The translations under genes and the position numbers were made by a program. Shown here piece after piece: positions 1 to 8,531 of a DNA stretch of 64,000 nt. The DNA is from Gemmatimonadota bacterium (GTDB taxonomy: Bacteria > Gemmatimonadota > Gemmatimonadetes > Gemmatimonadales > GWC2-71-9): assembly GCA_016713435.1 (NCBI GenBank), contig JADJPD010000005.1, positions 174,001 through 238,000 of the forward strand, in the 5' to 3' direction. How positions within the stretch are numbered: position 1 is the stretch's first letter; the number at the start of each line of letters is the position of its first letter. The notes under the pieces are model-generated. The model did no database searches, was not told where the DNA came from, and saw only the letters and a program-made list of their open reading frames with translations.

Positions 1-80
1 TGTGCGGCGAGGGCGAAGGCGACGGCGGTCTTCCCGATCCCGGTGGGGCCGCAAAGGACGAGGGTGCTAGCGCCGGCCAA
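1..80 (-). CDS. miaA: tRNA dimethylallyltransferase MiaA, N-terminal fragment cut by the window edge
   Basis: Only about 26 codons lie in the window. They read into a P-loop (STLVLCGPTGIGKT) followed by AVAFALAA, the expected start of MiaA, which transfers a dimethylallyl group to A37 of tRNAs reading U-starting codons. The likely start is TTG at 80-78, eight bases after a GGAG, inside the last codons of mutL, so the genes overlap by about 14 bases. A mutL-miaA pair is a common bacterial arrangement and is the main reason for choosing MiaA over another P-loop NTPase. The call rests on the P-loop and neighbourhood only. Confidence 0.7.
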   Translation of the reverse strand, partial: MAGASTLVLCGPTGIGKTAVAFALAA

Positions 81-1803
81 ACCGGCGCTCCAGCTCCTCG
101 CGCGGGAGCTGCACGATCGTGGAGCGTCCGTGCACGTCGTGCGGCGGCAGGGCACAGGCGAAGAGCCGGGCCAGCAGCTCGCGCCGCTCGCGGTCGTCGA
201 GCGGGTCGCCGGCCTTCACGGCGGCGCGGCAGGCGTAGGTGGCGGCGAAGCGCTCCAGCCGGTTGGCCCACCCGCCGAAGCGGCCGCGGGCCAGGTCGCT
301 CACCAGCTCGCGGAAGCAGCGGGTGGCATCGAAGCGCGGGTGCGGCGCCGGCACCGCGTTGACGAGCACGGTGCGCCCGCCGAACGGTTCCACCTCGAAG
401 CCGACGACCCCGAGCTGGTCGCGGAAGTTCTCCACCGCCTCCAGCTCCTCGTCCGTCAGCTCCAGCGTGAGCGGCAGCAGCAGCCGCTGGCTGGCCAGCC
501 CGCCCTGCTGCACCCGCGCCATCAGCTGCTCGTAGAGCACCCGCTCGTGGGCGGAGTGCTGGTCCACGAAGACCAGCCCCTCCGGCCCCTCATACACCAG
601 GTAGGTGTTGAAGAGCTGGGTGATGGGGATGGCCACCTCCGCCGGACGGGCCGCCACCCGCTCGTCGGGGGCGCCCGGCTCGTCCGTCAGCTCCACTGCA
701 AGCGGTTCGCTGAGCGGCGCGAAGAGGTCCGCCGGCACGGGCGCGCCGGCCTGCGAGGGCCGGGGCGAGGGCCAGGCGCGGTCCCCCCCCTGCCAGGCCA
801 CCACCGCCGCGGCCTCGAGCTTGCCCAGCGCGTCGCGCACCGCCTCCTCCATGGCGCGCTCGGCGCCGATGCGGTCGCGGAAGCGGACCTCGAGCTTGGC
901 GGGGTGGACGTTCACGTCCACGTCCTCGCTGGCGGTCTCGAGGTGCAGGAAGAGCGAGGGGCGGTCGCCGGGATGGATGGCGGAGCGGTAGCCGGCCTCG
1001 GCGGCGCGGACCAGGAAGGAGTCGCGGAAGGGGCGGCCGTTGATGAACAGCTGCGTGCGCCGCCCCGTGGGCTGGGCATCGGCCGGGCGCTGGATGAAGC
1101 CGTGCACGCGGAAGGCGCCCACCGCGTACTCGACCGGCACCAGCGTCCGCGCAATCTCCTGCCCCCACACGCCCTCGAGCCGTTCCGCCAGCGACTGCGC
1201 TGGCGGCACCACCAGCCGGGAGCGCCCGTCCAGGTACAGCTCGAACCCGACGCTGGGGTGCGCCAGCGCCAGCGTGGCCACGGCTTCCCACGCCGCGCGC
1301 GCCTCACTCGAGGTGCTGCGCAGGAATTTCCGTCGCGCGGGGGTGTTGAAGAAGAGGCTCCGGACCGTGACCGTGGTGCCGCGCTGGCGCGCCACGGTGC
1401 CCACCCGCTCCACCCGGCCCCCCGTCACCTCCACCTCGGTGCCGTCGCCCTCGGCCTCGGCGGTGGTGAGGTGGAAGCGCGAGACCGAGGCGATGGCCGG
1501 CAGCGCCTCGCCGCGGAAGCCGAAGGTGGCGACGCCGACCAGGTCCGCCGAGTTCCGGATCTTGCTCGTGGCGTGGCGGTCGAGGGCCAGCACGGCGTCT
1601 TCCTTGCCCATGCCGTGGCCGTCGTCCGCCACCTCGATCAGGGTCTTGCCGCCCTGTTCCAGGGCGATGCGCACCCGCGTGGCGCCCGCGTCGATGGCGT
1701 TCTCGGCGAGTTCCTTGACGGCGGAGGCGGGTCGTTCGACGACCTCGCCGGCGGCGATCTGGTCGGCAACGGTGTCGGGGAGGATGGCGATGCGGCGCGG
1801 CAT
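67..1803 (-). CDS. mutL: DNA mismatch repair protein MutL (endonuclease type)
   Basis: The 578-residue protein has the GHKL ATPase N-terminus: NAIDAGA at 35-41, DDGHGM at 60-65, then ATSKI and FRGEAL. The C-terminal domain has DQHSAHERVLYE near 414, matching the metal-binding DQHA(X)2E(X)4E endonuclease motif with A replaced by S. ACRAAVK near 524, CALPPHDVHGRS near 550 and a terminal FGR also match accessory motifs of nuclease-active MutL, so it should nick DNA itself, as expected in bacteria without MutH. The start is ATG 1803, in front of the conserved PRRIAILPDTVADQIAAGEV. It is followed by miaA and lies 34 bases after the BatD/BatE gene on the same strand. Confidence 0.95.
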   Translation of the reverse strand: MPRRIAILPDTVADQIAAGEVVERPASAVKELAENAIDAGATRVRIALEQGGKTLIEVADDGHGMGKEDAVLALDRHATSKIRNSADLVGVATFGFRGEALPAIASVSRFHLTTAEAEGDGTEVEVTGGRVERVGTVARQRGTTVTVRSLFFNTPARRKFLRSTSSEARAAWEAVATLALAHPSVGFELYLDGRSRLVVPPAQSLAERLEGVWGQEIARTLVPVEYAVGAFRVHGFIQRPADAQPTGRRTQLFINGRPFRDSFLVRAAEAGYRSAIHPGDRPSLFLHLETASEDVDVNVHPAKLEVRFRDRIGAERAMEEAVRDALGKLEAAAVVAWQGGDRAWPSPRPSQAGAPVPADLFAPLSEPLAVELTDEPGAPDERVAARPAEVAIPITQLFNTYLVYEGPEGLVFVDQHSAHERVLYEQLMARVQQGGLASQRLLLPLTLELTDEELEAVENFRDQLGVVGFEVEPFGGRTVLVNAVPAPHPRFDATRCFRELVSDLARGRFGGWANRLERFAATYACRAAVKAGDPLDDRERRELLARLFACALPPHDVHGRSTIVQLPREELERRFGRR

Positions 1804-1837
1804 GATGGCCCAAAGATAAGCCGCCGCGCCATCGCGG

Positions 1838-4207
1838 CTACGGCGCGGGCGGGTCGGCGGCGGCCCGGAGCACCGACGCGGGCAGCCACCCCTGCTGCCC
1901 GCCCGCCGCCTGTACCCGGACCCACGCGCCGCGGCGCTCCTCAAACAGCACGGTGCCGAGCCGCGCCACCTCGCCCGCCGGCGGGGCCTGCTCATGGGGG
2001 GAGAGGCGGAGCACGGCATTGGCGGCCACCACGGCCACCGGCCGGTGATACCAGCGCGCAATCCCGGCCCCGGCGAGCACCACCACCGCGCCCCCGCCGA
2101 GCAGGACCAGCCAGCGACCGCGCACCGCCCGGGTGGCGAGGATCCCGCCCCACCCCGCCAGCCAGAGGACCAGGCCGAGCAACCGGAGCTCGGCCGGCGC
2201 CATGGGAGCCACGCCGAGATTGCGGCTGGACCAGGGATCCGCGGGGGGCACCAGCAGGAGTGCGCGGCGCAGGCCCTGGTCGCGAGGCCGAAGGCGAGCG
2301 CCGCGCGTCCAGGCCGCGAGCGCCTCGGCGTCGTCGCCACCACGCCACGCGGCGTCGCCGAGGTTGAGCCAGTGGTTGGCGACGTCGGGCTCCGCCAGCG
2401 CGCGCGTCCGGAAGCCGTCCATCGCCGCGCGATAGGCATCGGCCTCGTAAAGCTGCTCCGGCGCCGTCTGGGTTCCCGCCTGCGTCGCCGCCAGGGCGAG
2501 CAGCAGGCCGGCGAAACCCGCCCGCGCCCGCCACCGCCGGGCGCGCTGCGAGCCGCGGGGCGTGAGCCTGGCGAGGACGTCCTCCACCTCGCGAGTCAGC
2601 CGCGTGCGGTCCTCACGGGCGCCGGGCGCGTAGCGTGCCTCACGGAGGCGGTGCCGCAGGGCGATGGTCCGGGCCACCACGTCGGCCTCGATCTCGGCGC
2701 CGATCAGCACGGCCTGCAACTGCCCGTCGGGCAGGTCCGCCTCCGCCGGGACCAGTGAGGCCAGGGCCGCCACGAGGCGCTTCTCCGCCAGCGCCAGGGG
2801 CTCGCCGGCGGCCCCCTTGGGCGCCACGGCCACCCGCCGCGGCACGCGCGGCAAGCGCAGCCCGAGCAGCAGCAGCGGGGGCAGCACGGCCACCAGCAGC
2901 CACGCCCAGCCGGGGAGCGAGCGCTCGACCTGGCGCGCCACCGTCCGCGACGCATCCAGCCGCAGCGGCGGCGGCTCCGCCCGCGACGCCGGCACGTCCC
3001 CGCGCGGCGCGACCACGAGGCTGGTGCCCGCTGAGGCGGTCGCGTCGTACTTCCCTGCCCCGGCATCGAAGAATGGATACCGCACCGCCGGCACGGCCAG
3101 CATGCCGGCCGAATCTGCGACGAGCAGGTACTTGAAGGTCTTGCTGCCGCTCAGCCACCCGTCCCGAAGGGCCACCTGCTCCTTGGCTCCCTCGGGGTAG
3201 ACACGGAGCCCCGCCGGCCAGCGGATGTCGGGCTGGGGCCAGAGGGCCACGTTGCCCTGCCCGCTCACCACCACCTCGGCGGTGAATGCCTCACCCTGCT
3301 TCCCGGCCGCCGGCGTGATGCTGGTGGCCACCCGGAGCCCCCGGCCGACCGCGCCGGTGAAGTCCGGCATCCGCCCCTCCGCGGGGAGGGCGCGGACGGC
3401 CACGCGGCTGGTGTCGCTGGCCAGCCGATAGCGCTCCTCCTGGCTGAAGAACTGGAACGCCAGCGGCAGGCTGTACTGCAGCCGGGCCGGGCTCACGCTG
3501 ATGGTGCCCGGGGTGAGCGGGAAGGCGACCTGGTGGAGCACGAAGAGATCGTACCACTTCCCGTTCACCATGCGGCTCGCGGCGATGCCCGCCGGCGTGG
3601 GCTGCGGATAGGCCCACACCCCCTCCACCTGCGGCGACTCGACCGTGGGTGCCCGCCGGAGCTGCTGGCGCACCTCGCGCTCGAACCAGGCGATGGTCAC
3701 CACGTCGAGCTGCTGCCCCACCGACACGGCCTTGTCGGAGACCAGCACCGAGATGCCCGCCGCACCGAGGGCGCCGGGAGGCGGGGCACGCTGCACCAGG
3801 GCACGGAGCCGCGGGTTCAAGGCGGCGGTGACGGCCGGCGCGCTGCCGCCGGTGATGGTGACCGTGATGGCGTCGCCCCGGGCGTAGGCCACACCCTGGT
3901 GCACCTGCACCGGCCCCAGGCGCCACTCCCCGGGCTGGTTGGCGCGGAGCCGGAAGACGATCGTGGTAGTGCGCCCGCCCCCGCCATCCATGTTCACGTC
4001 GCTCCGCTCGGTGCGCGCCTCGAGCTCGAAGCCGCCCAGCGTCGGCAGGTCCACGCGGATGGGATCGCTGAGGTCGCTGTTGACCGTGATGGTGTACTCG
4101 ATCACGTCCCCGGGGGCCACGCGGTCGCGATCCACGCCGACCATGACCTCGGGGCCACGGGCCTGGGTGCCCGCCTGCAGCGCCAGGAGGACGAGCGCGG
4201 CGAGCAT
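1838..4207 (-). CDS. BatD-like protein fused to a BatE-like TPR/SH3 region
   Basis: This is a 789-residue envelope protein. The N-terminus is a signal peptide (LAALVLLALQAG) followed by BatD-type Ig-like repeats (VGVDRDRVAPGDVIEYTITV). A transmembrane segment (WAWLLVAVLPPLLLLGL) lies around residue 430. After a second hydrophobic signal-like stretch (GFAGLLLALAATQAG) come a TPR-like block (ANHWLNLGDAAWRGGDDAEA), two more membrane helices and a bacterial SH3-like end (GAWVRVQAAGGQQGWLP), which is BatE architecture. BatD and BatE are usually separate genes, so this looks like a fusion that kept the second signal peptide as an internal helix. ATG 4207 overlaps the TGA of the vWA gene by one base. 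The role of Bat proteins is not well defined; they act with MoxR ATPases and vWA proteins. Confidence 0.8.
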   Translation of the reverse strand: MLAALVLLALQAGTQARGPEVMVGVDRDRVAPGDVIEYTITVNSDLSDPIRVDLPTLGGFELEARTERSDVNMDGGGGRTTTIVFRLRANQPGEWRLGPVQVHQGVAYARGDAITVTITGGSAPAVTAALNPRLRALVQRAPPPGALGAAGISVLVSDKAVSVGQQLDVVTIAWFEREVRQQLRRAPTVESPQVEGVWAYPQPTPAGIAASRMVNGKWYDLFVLHQVAFPLTPGTISVSPARLQYSLPLAFQFFSQEERYRLASDTSRVAVRALPAEGRMPDFTGAVGRGLRVATSITPAAGKQGEAFTAEVVVSGQGNVALWPQPDIRWPAGLRVYPEGAKEQVALRDGWLSGSKTFKYLLVADSAGMLAVPAVRYPFFDAGAGKYDATASAGTSLVVAPRGDVPASRAEPPPLRLDASRTVARQVERSLPGWAWLLVAVLPPLLLLGLRLPRVPRRVAVAPKGAAGEPLALAEKRLVAALASLVPAEADLPDGQLQAVLIGAEIEADVVARTIALRHRLREARYAPGAREDRTRLTREVEDVLARLTPRGSQRARRWRARAGFAGLLLALAATQAGTQTAPEQLYEADAYRAAMDGFRTRALAEPDVANHWLNLGDAAWRGGDDAEALAAWTRGARLRPRDQGLRRALLLVPPADPWSSRNLGVAPMAPAELRLLGLVLWLAGWGGILATRAVRGRWLVLLGGGAVVVLAGAGIARWYHRPVAVVAANAVLRLSPHEQAPPAGEVARLGTVLFEERRGAWVRVQAAGGQQGWLPASVLRAAADPPAP

Positions 4208-5838
4208 CACCAGTCCTTCACCGCCGCCGGGGCGCTGCGCGCCCGCCCGATCCGGCGGCTCCGGGTGTCGCGTTCCTCGCGCGAGACGGAGTTGAGGATC
4301 TGCTCGGCCTGCGCCTGAGAGAGGTTGGGGACGCCCTCGGGCGGCTCCGGCCGGCTGGGCGAGGGATCGGGCGGCTTGTTGCCCTCGGGGGGCGGGTTCT
4401 TCGGGGTGCTCCCGCCACCGCCGCTCGGCGGCGGCCGGCGCGACTGCGCCAGCTCGAGGTTCCACTTGGCGCGCTGGCTCGAGGGCACCAGGCGCAGCGC
4501 CTCCTGCAGTCGCTCGGCCGCCACGCCGAAGAGCGAGTCCCGGTGCGTCGAGTCGGCCTGGGCCTCCCGCAGTGCCGCCACCCCCATGTTGTAGAGCGCG
4601 CGATAGCGGAGGTCGGGATCCACGGTCTGCGCCGCCTTCTCGAGCGCCTTGCGTGCCTCGACGGGCTGACCCGCGGCGAGGAGCGCGGTGCCGGCGTTGT
4701 ACCACGCCGTGTCGGTGGCGCTCGCGCCCAGCGTGCCCACCAGCGCGCGGGCGGCCTCGCGGCTCCGCCCCGCCTGGAAATCCCGGACGCCCGGCGCCGG
4801 GCGCTGGGCCCGCGCCGGCCACGCCAGTGCGACGAGGGCCAGCCCGACGAGCGCGGCACTCTTGCGGGTGGTGGTCTGGATGGCGAGGAGCACCGCACCG
4901 ATGAGCGCCGGGATCCAGACCAGCGGCACGAGGTCCTCGGTGCTCGAGGAGGTGAGGGGCGCGCGCTGGAAGGCCGCGAGCAGGTCGCGGACGGCTGCGG
5001 CCTGGTCCGGCAGCTCGGCGGGGACGAGGGCGGCCTCTGCCGCGTCGGCCACCTGCTGCAGCACGTCGTCGCGGCGCCAGGTCTCCACGGGGGTGCCGCT
5101 CTCGTCCAGCTTGTACTCCACGACGGTCCCGGCGCTGTCGCGGAGCGGGATCTGCACCGGGGTGGGCGTGCCCTCGGCCACGAGGACCACGCGGACCTGC
5201 TCCTCGCGCAGCCGCCGGGCGGCGGCGAGGACGTCCGGGAGCGAGTCGAGCGCCTCCCCGTCGGTGAACACCACCAGCACGCGGTCCCCGGCCTCCCGTG
5301 AGGCATTCAGCAGCTCGGCCCCCTGGCTGAGCGCCGCCGCGAGGCCGGTTCCGCCCTGGCTCGCGATGTCGGGGGACAGCGCATCGAGGAAGAGCGTCAC
5401 CGCCGCCCCGTCGAGCGTGAGCGGGCTCAGGATGTAGCTCCGGCCCGCAAAGGCCACGAGGCCCACGCGGTCCTGCCCCATGTCCTGGACCAGCCGCCGC
5501 GCCTCCCGCACCGCGCGGCCGAGGCGGCTGGGTTTCGTGTCCTCGGCCAGCATCGAGCGGCTGATGTCCATGGCCAGCACCACACTGAGTGCCTGGGTTT
5601 CGGTCGTGACGGTCTGCCGCCCGCCCCGCGGGCCGGCCACCGCCACCGCCGCCGAGAGGCCCGCCAGCGCCAGCAGCAGCGGCCCGCTCCTGCCCCCTGC
5701 CCGCGAGGCGGCCGCGAGGACCGGCGACCAGGCCGCCGCGCGCGCGATGCGCCGCCGCCGCGCCAGCACCGACAGGAAGCCGACACCCACGGCCACCACG
5801 GGCGCCAGCACGAGGAGTAGGGGCGTATCGAACGTCAT
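4207..5838 (-). CDS. vWA protein BatB fused to a BatC-like TPR tail
   Basis: This 543-residue membrane protein starts with two hydrophobic segments, then a von Willebrand A domain with a MIDAS signature (DISRSMLAEDT, later SQGGT and FTDGEALD). Near residue 330 are paired helices (LVWIPALIGAVLLAIQ; LVGLALVALAWPARAQ), the second resembling a signal peptide. The rest is TPR-like (DTAWYNAGTALLAAGQPVEA; LRYRALYNMGVAALREA) and ends in a proline-rich, low-complexity tail. BatB and BatC are normally two proteins, so this is the second apparent fusion in the cluster. ATG 5838 overlaps the upstream vWA gene (ATGA), so translation is probably coupled. Confidence 0.85.
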   Translation of the reverse strand: MTFDTPLLLVLAPVVAVGVGFLSVLARRRRIARAAAWSPVLAAASRAGGRSGPLLLALAGLSAAVAVAGPRGGRQTVTTETQALSVVLAMDISRSMLAEDTKPSRLGRAVREARRLVQDMGQDRVGLVAFAGRSYILSPLTLDGAAVTLFLDALSPDIASQGGTGLAAALSQGAELLNASREAGDRVLVVFTDGEALDSLPDVLAAARRLREEQVRVVLVAEGTPTPVQIPLRDSAGTVVEYKLDESGTPVETWRRDDVLQQVADAAEAALVPAELPDQAAAVRDLLAAFQRAPLTSSSTEDLVPLVWIPALIGAVLLAIQTTTRKSAALVGLALVALAWPARAQRPAPGVRDFQAGRSREAARALVGTLGASATDTAWYNAGTALLAAGQPVEARKALEKAAQTVDPDLRYRALYNMGVAALREAQADSTHRDSLFGVAAERLQEALRLVPSSQRAKWNLELAQSRRPPPSGGGGSTPKNPPPEGNKPPDPSPSRPEPPEGVPNLSQAQAEQILNSVSREERDTRSRRIGRARSAPAAVKDW

Positions 5839-6809
5839 GGCACCCGCACCACGAGCGTGGCCCCCACCAATAATTCGAGGCCGAGCGCCAGGAGGCCGGC
5901 CAGTACCAGCGGCTTGGCGATCTCGTCGTAGCGCACGTACCGCGTCACCTGGATCGGCGTCTTCTCGAGGCCGTCGATCTGCCGGAAGATCTGGGTGAGG
6001 GCCTCGCTGTCCTGGGCACGGAAGTACCGCCCGCCCGTGCTGGCGGCGATGTCGCGGAGCAGCGGCTCGTCGATCCGCACCGGCAGCACCTCGTAGCGGA
6101 AGCCGGAGAGGCCGCGCCCGGTGGGAATCGGCGCCTCCCCCTCGGTGCCCACGCCGATGGTGTAGACGCGAATGCCGAGCGCGGCGGCGGCCGCCGCCGC
6201 GGTCCGGGGATCCACGGTGCCGCGGTTGTTCTCGCCATCGGTGAGGAGGAGGATCACCTTGGTCTTGCCGGGCGCCTCCCGCAGCCGGTTCACGGCCGTG
6301 GCGAGCCCGGTGCCGATCGCGGTGCCATCCTCGAGCATGCCGATCTTGAGGGCCTGCACCGACTGCTCCAGCACCGGGTAGTCCACGGTGATCGGCACCT
6401 GCGTGAGCGCCTCGCCGGCGAACGCCACCACGCCGATCCGGTCGGCGGAGCGCGCCTTGATGAACGAGACGGCCTGCTGCTTGGCCACCTCCATCCGGTT
6501 GGACGGGGCGAAGTCCTCGGCCAGCATGCTGCTCGAGATGTCGAGCGCGAGGACGATGGCGATGCCCTCCTTCTTCACCTCCACCCGCGAGCCGCCGAGC
6601 CTGGGCCCCGACGCGGCGAGGACCCATGCGCTCCAGGCCAGGAGACGGAGCAGCGGCGGGACCCGCGCCAGCACGCTCGCCTGCCCCACCTGGCTCACCA
6701 GGCGGAGGTCACTGTACTCGGTGGCCGGCCGGGGCCGCGAGCGCCGCCACCACCACCAGAGGAGGGGCAGCAGGAGGAGCAGCAGCAGCCACGGGCGGGC
6801 GAAGCTCAT
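5835..6809 (-). CDS. batA: vWA domain membrane protein BatA
   Basis: The 324-residue protein has an N-terminal membrane anchor (WLLLLLLLPLLWWWW), a second helix near residue 55, a vWA domain with MIDAS residues (DISSSMLAEDF, DGTAIGTG, LLTDGENN), and a C-terminal helix (LVLAGLLALGLELLVGA). This is the usual BatA layout, with the vWA domain held at the periplasmic face between helices. It overlaps the downstream BatB/C gene (ATGA) and the upstream DUF4381-like gene by four bases. Family members cluster with MoxR ATPases; a chaperone-like or stress role is suggested in the literature but is not shown here. Confidence 0.9.
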   Translation of the reverse strand: MSFARPWLLLLLLLPLLWWWWRRSRPRPATEYSDLRLVSQVGQASVLARVPPLLRLLAWSAWVLAASGPRLGGSRVEVKKEGIAIVLALDISSSMLAEDFAPSNRMEVAKQQAVSFIKARSADRIGVVAFAGEALTQVPITVDYPVLEQSVQALKIGMLEDGTAIGTGLATAVNRLREAPGKTKVILLLTDGENNRGTVDPRTAAAAAAALGIRVYTIGVGTEGEAPIPTGRGLSGFRYEVLPVRIDEPLLRDIAASTGGRYFRAQDSEALTQIFRQIDGLEKTPIQVTRYVRYDEIAKPLVLAGLLALGLELLVGATLVVRVP

Positions 6810-7606
6810 CCCCCCTCCACGCGCGCCGCCAGCTGCGCCGCCCGGTCCGCCAGCTCCACGACGGCCGCCCCCGGTGCCGCGGCGAATTCCGCCGCCTCGA
6901 GCGCCCGCAGCACCGTGGCGATCTCCTCCGTGGGCCAGGCGGGCCGCTGCTCCGCCACGATCCGCACCAGGCGGGAGGTCACCACCCCGGCCGGCACCCC
7001 GGGCAGCTGCTTGAGCAGCGCGCGGCGGAGCTCGAGCGCGGCCACGGCGGCCACGGCGCGCTGTTCCCCGTCCTCGCCCCACTCGGCCAGCGGCAGCGCC
7101 ACCGGGGCGGACCCCGCCGGCCCCTCCGGCATCGGCGGGCCGCGGCGGCGCCACCACCACGCCATGGGTGCAAAGAGCAGCGCAGCCACGCCGAGGGCCG
7201 CGAGCGGGGGCCAGGGAGAGGTGATCCGCTGCTCCACGATTCCCGCCTCCGGCTGCACGGGCAGCGAGTCCACCCGGGCCCCGCTGGGCAGCACGCTCGC
7301 CACCACGAACGCCTGGACGGCCGGCGGCACCGAGTCGGTCCGGCCATCGGGACGGATCACCACCGGTCCGGGGACCTCCACCTCGTGCCGGCCCGCCGCC
7401 CACGCCACGGCCGGGTACGCGACGGTCACGGAGTCACCCGAGCGCCGCACGATCGGGCTCCCGAGGAGGCCGACGGGGGCGGTGGGCTCCCAGGGTGCGG
7501 GACGCACCTCCGCACCGGCCGGCACCACCACGGTGCGGGTGAGCCAGATGGTGTCGCCCACGGTGGGGCCGACGGCCTGCTGCAGCAGGAGGAGGAGGGC
7601 GATCAT
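6806..7606 (-). CDS. DUF4381-like membrane protein of the MoxR/Bat cluster
   Basis: The 266-residue protein has a short N-terminal signal (MIALLLLLQQAVG), a probable extracytoplasmic beta-rich region, one transmembrane helix (WPPLAALGVAALLFAPMAWWW) near residue 145, and a helical cytoplasmic tail (LELRRALLKQLPGVPAGVV). Position between the DUF58 protein and BatA, together with this single-helix layout, fits the DUF4381-type proteins of such clusters. I recognise the family mainly by position; the function is unknown. ATG 7606 overlaps the end of the DUF58 gene by four bases. Confidence 0.6.
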   Translation of the reverse strand: MIALLLLLQQAVGPTVGDTIWLTRTVVVPAGAEVRPAPWEPTAPVGLLGSPIVRRSGDSVTVAYPAVAWAAGRHEVEVPGPVVIRPDGRTDSVPPAVQAFVVASVLPSGARVDSLPVQPEAGIVEQRITSPWPPLAALGVAALLFAPMAWWWRRRGPPMPEGPAGSAPVALPLAEWGEDGEQRAVAAVAALELRRALLKQLPGVPAGVVTSRLVRIVAEQRPAWPTEEIATVLRALEAAEFAAAPGAAVVELADRAAQLAARVEGG

Positions 7607-8487
7607 CGGTGCATCCGCCGCGCCCGCTGGGCAAAGGCCTGCCGCAGGATGGGGGCGTAGTCGGTGGCCGTGCCGAGCACCACGTGGTCCACGCCGGCGG
7701 CGGCGAAGGCGCGGTTCCGCTCCTCGCGCTGCTTCTCCGCGAGGGCGCGAAGCCGGCCGCGCACGCCGCGCGCGCCGGTGTCCACCAGGCGGCGCTGGCC
7801 GGTCTCGGCGTCTTCGAGCTCCATCCAGCCGGCGTCGGGCAGGTCGTGCTCCCGCGGGTCCTCGAGGGCGATGGCCACGACGTCGTGCCGCACCGCCAGC
7901 TGGCGAAGCGGCTGTTCCCACCCCTCGGCGAGGAAATCCGAGAGCACCACGACGATGCTCCGGTGCCGCAGCAGCTGGGTGGCGTAGTGAAGGGCGGCGG
8001 TGAGGTTGGTCCGGCGGCTGGCGGGGCTGAAGGCCACCAGGTCGCGGATGACCCGGAGCGCGTGGCGCCGGCCCTTCCCCGGCGGGATCACCCGTTCCAC
8101 CTGCTCCGCGAAGAGCAGCGCCCCGGTCCGGTCATTGGTGCTCGCGGCCGCCAGGGCCAGGACCGACGCCACCTCGATGGCCAGCGCGGACTTGGAGCGC
8201 GGGTGCCCGAAGTGCTGCGACCCCGACTGGTCTACCAGCAGCATCAGCGTGAGCTCGCGCTCCTCGGTGTAGCTCTTGACGTAGGGGGTGCCGAGGCGGG
8301 CGGAGACGTTCCAGTCGATGGCGCGGAAGTCGTCGCCGTGCTCGTACTGGCGCACCTCGGCGAACTCGATCCCCTGCCCGCGGAAGACGGAGCGATACTC
8401 GCCGGCAAACAGCGCCGTCACGAGCCCGCGGGAGCGCAGCTCGATGGCCTTGACCTGCTTCAGGATCGTGGGCGAGATGGCGGGCAT
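7603..8487 (-). CDS. DUF58 domain-containing protein
   Basis: The 294-residue cytoplasmic protein carries the DUF58 signature (RGQGIEFAEVRQYEHGDDFR followed by IDWNVSARLG, then LMLLVDQSGS), a degenerate vWA-like fold with a MIDAS-type DxSxS. No membrane helix is evident. DUF58 proteins are the usual partner between a MoxR ATPase and the membrane vWA proteins, as here. It is separated from moxR by 44 bases and overlaps the next gene by four. ATG 8487 lies just before the conserved KAIELRSRGLV stretch. Confidence 0.9.
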   Translation of the reverse strand: MPAISPTILKQVKAIELRSRGLVTALFAGEYRSVFRGQGIEFAEVRQYEHGDDFRAIDWNVSARLGTPYVKSYTEERELTLMLLVDQSGSQHFGHPRSKSALAIEVASVLALAAASTNDRTGALLFAEQVERVIPPGKGRRHALRVIRDLVAFSPASRRTNLTAALHYATQLLRHRSIVVVLSDFLAEGWEQPLRQLAVRHDVVAIALEDPREHDLPDAGWMELEDAETGQRRLVDTGARGVRGRLRALAEKQREERNRAFAAAGVDHVVLGTATDYAPILRQAFAQRARRMHR

Positions 8488-8531
8488 CGGCGATGCTCAG
8501 CGGCGATGCGGCGGGCGGGCGGCGCGCGCGC

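Noticed and set aside
43..2367. Long plus-strand open frame over mutL and BatD
   Set aside because: Antisense shadow of conserved minus-strand genes; its translation is low-complexity and matches no family. The same holds for plus-strand frames at 18575-22276, 29241-32021 and 35163-37757.
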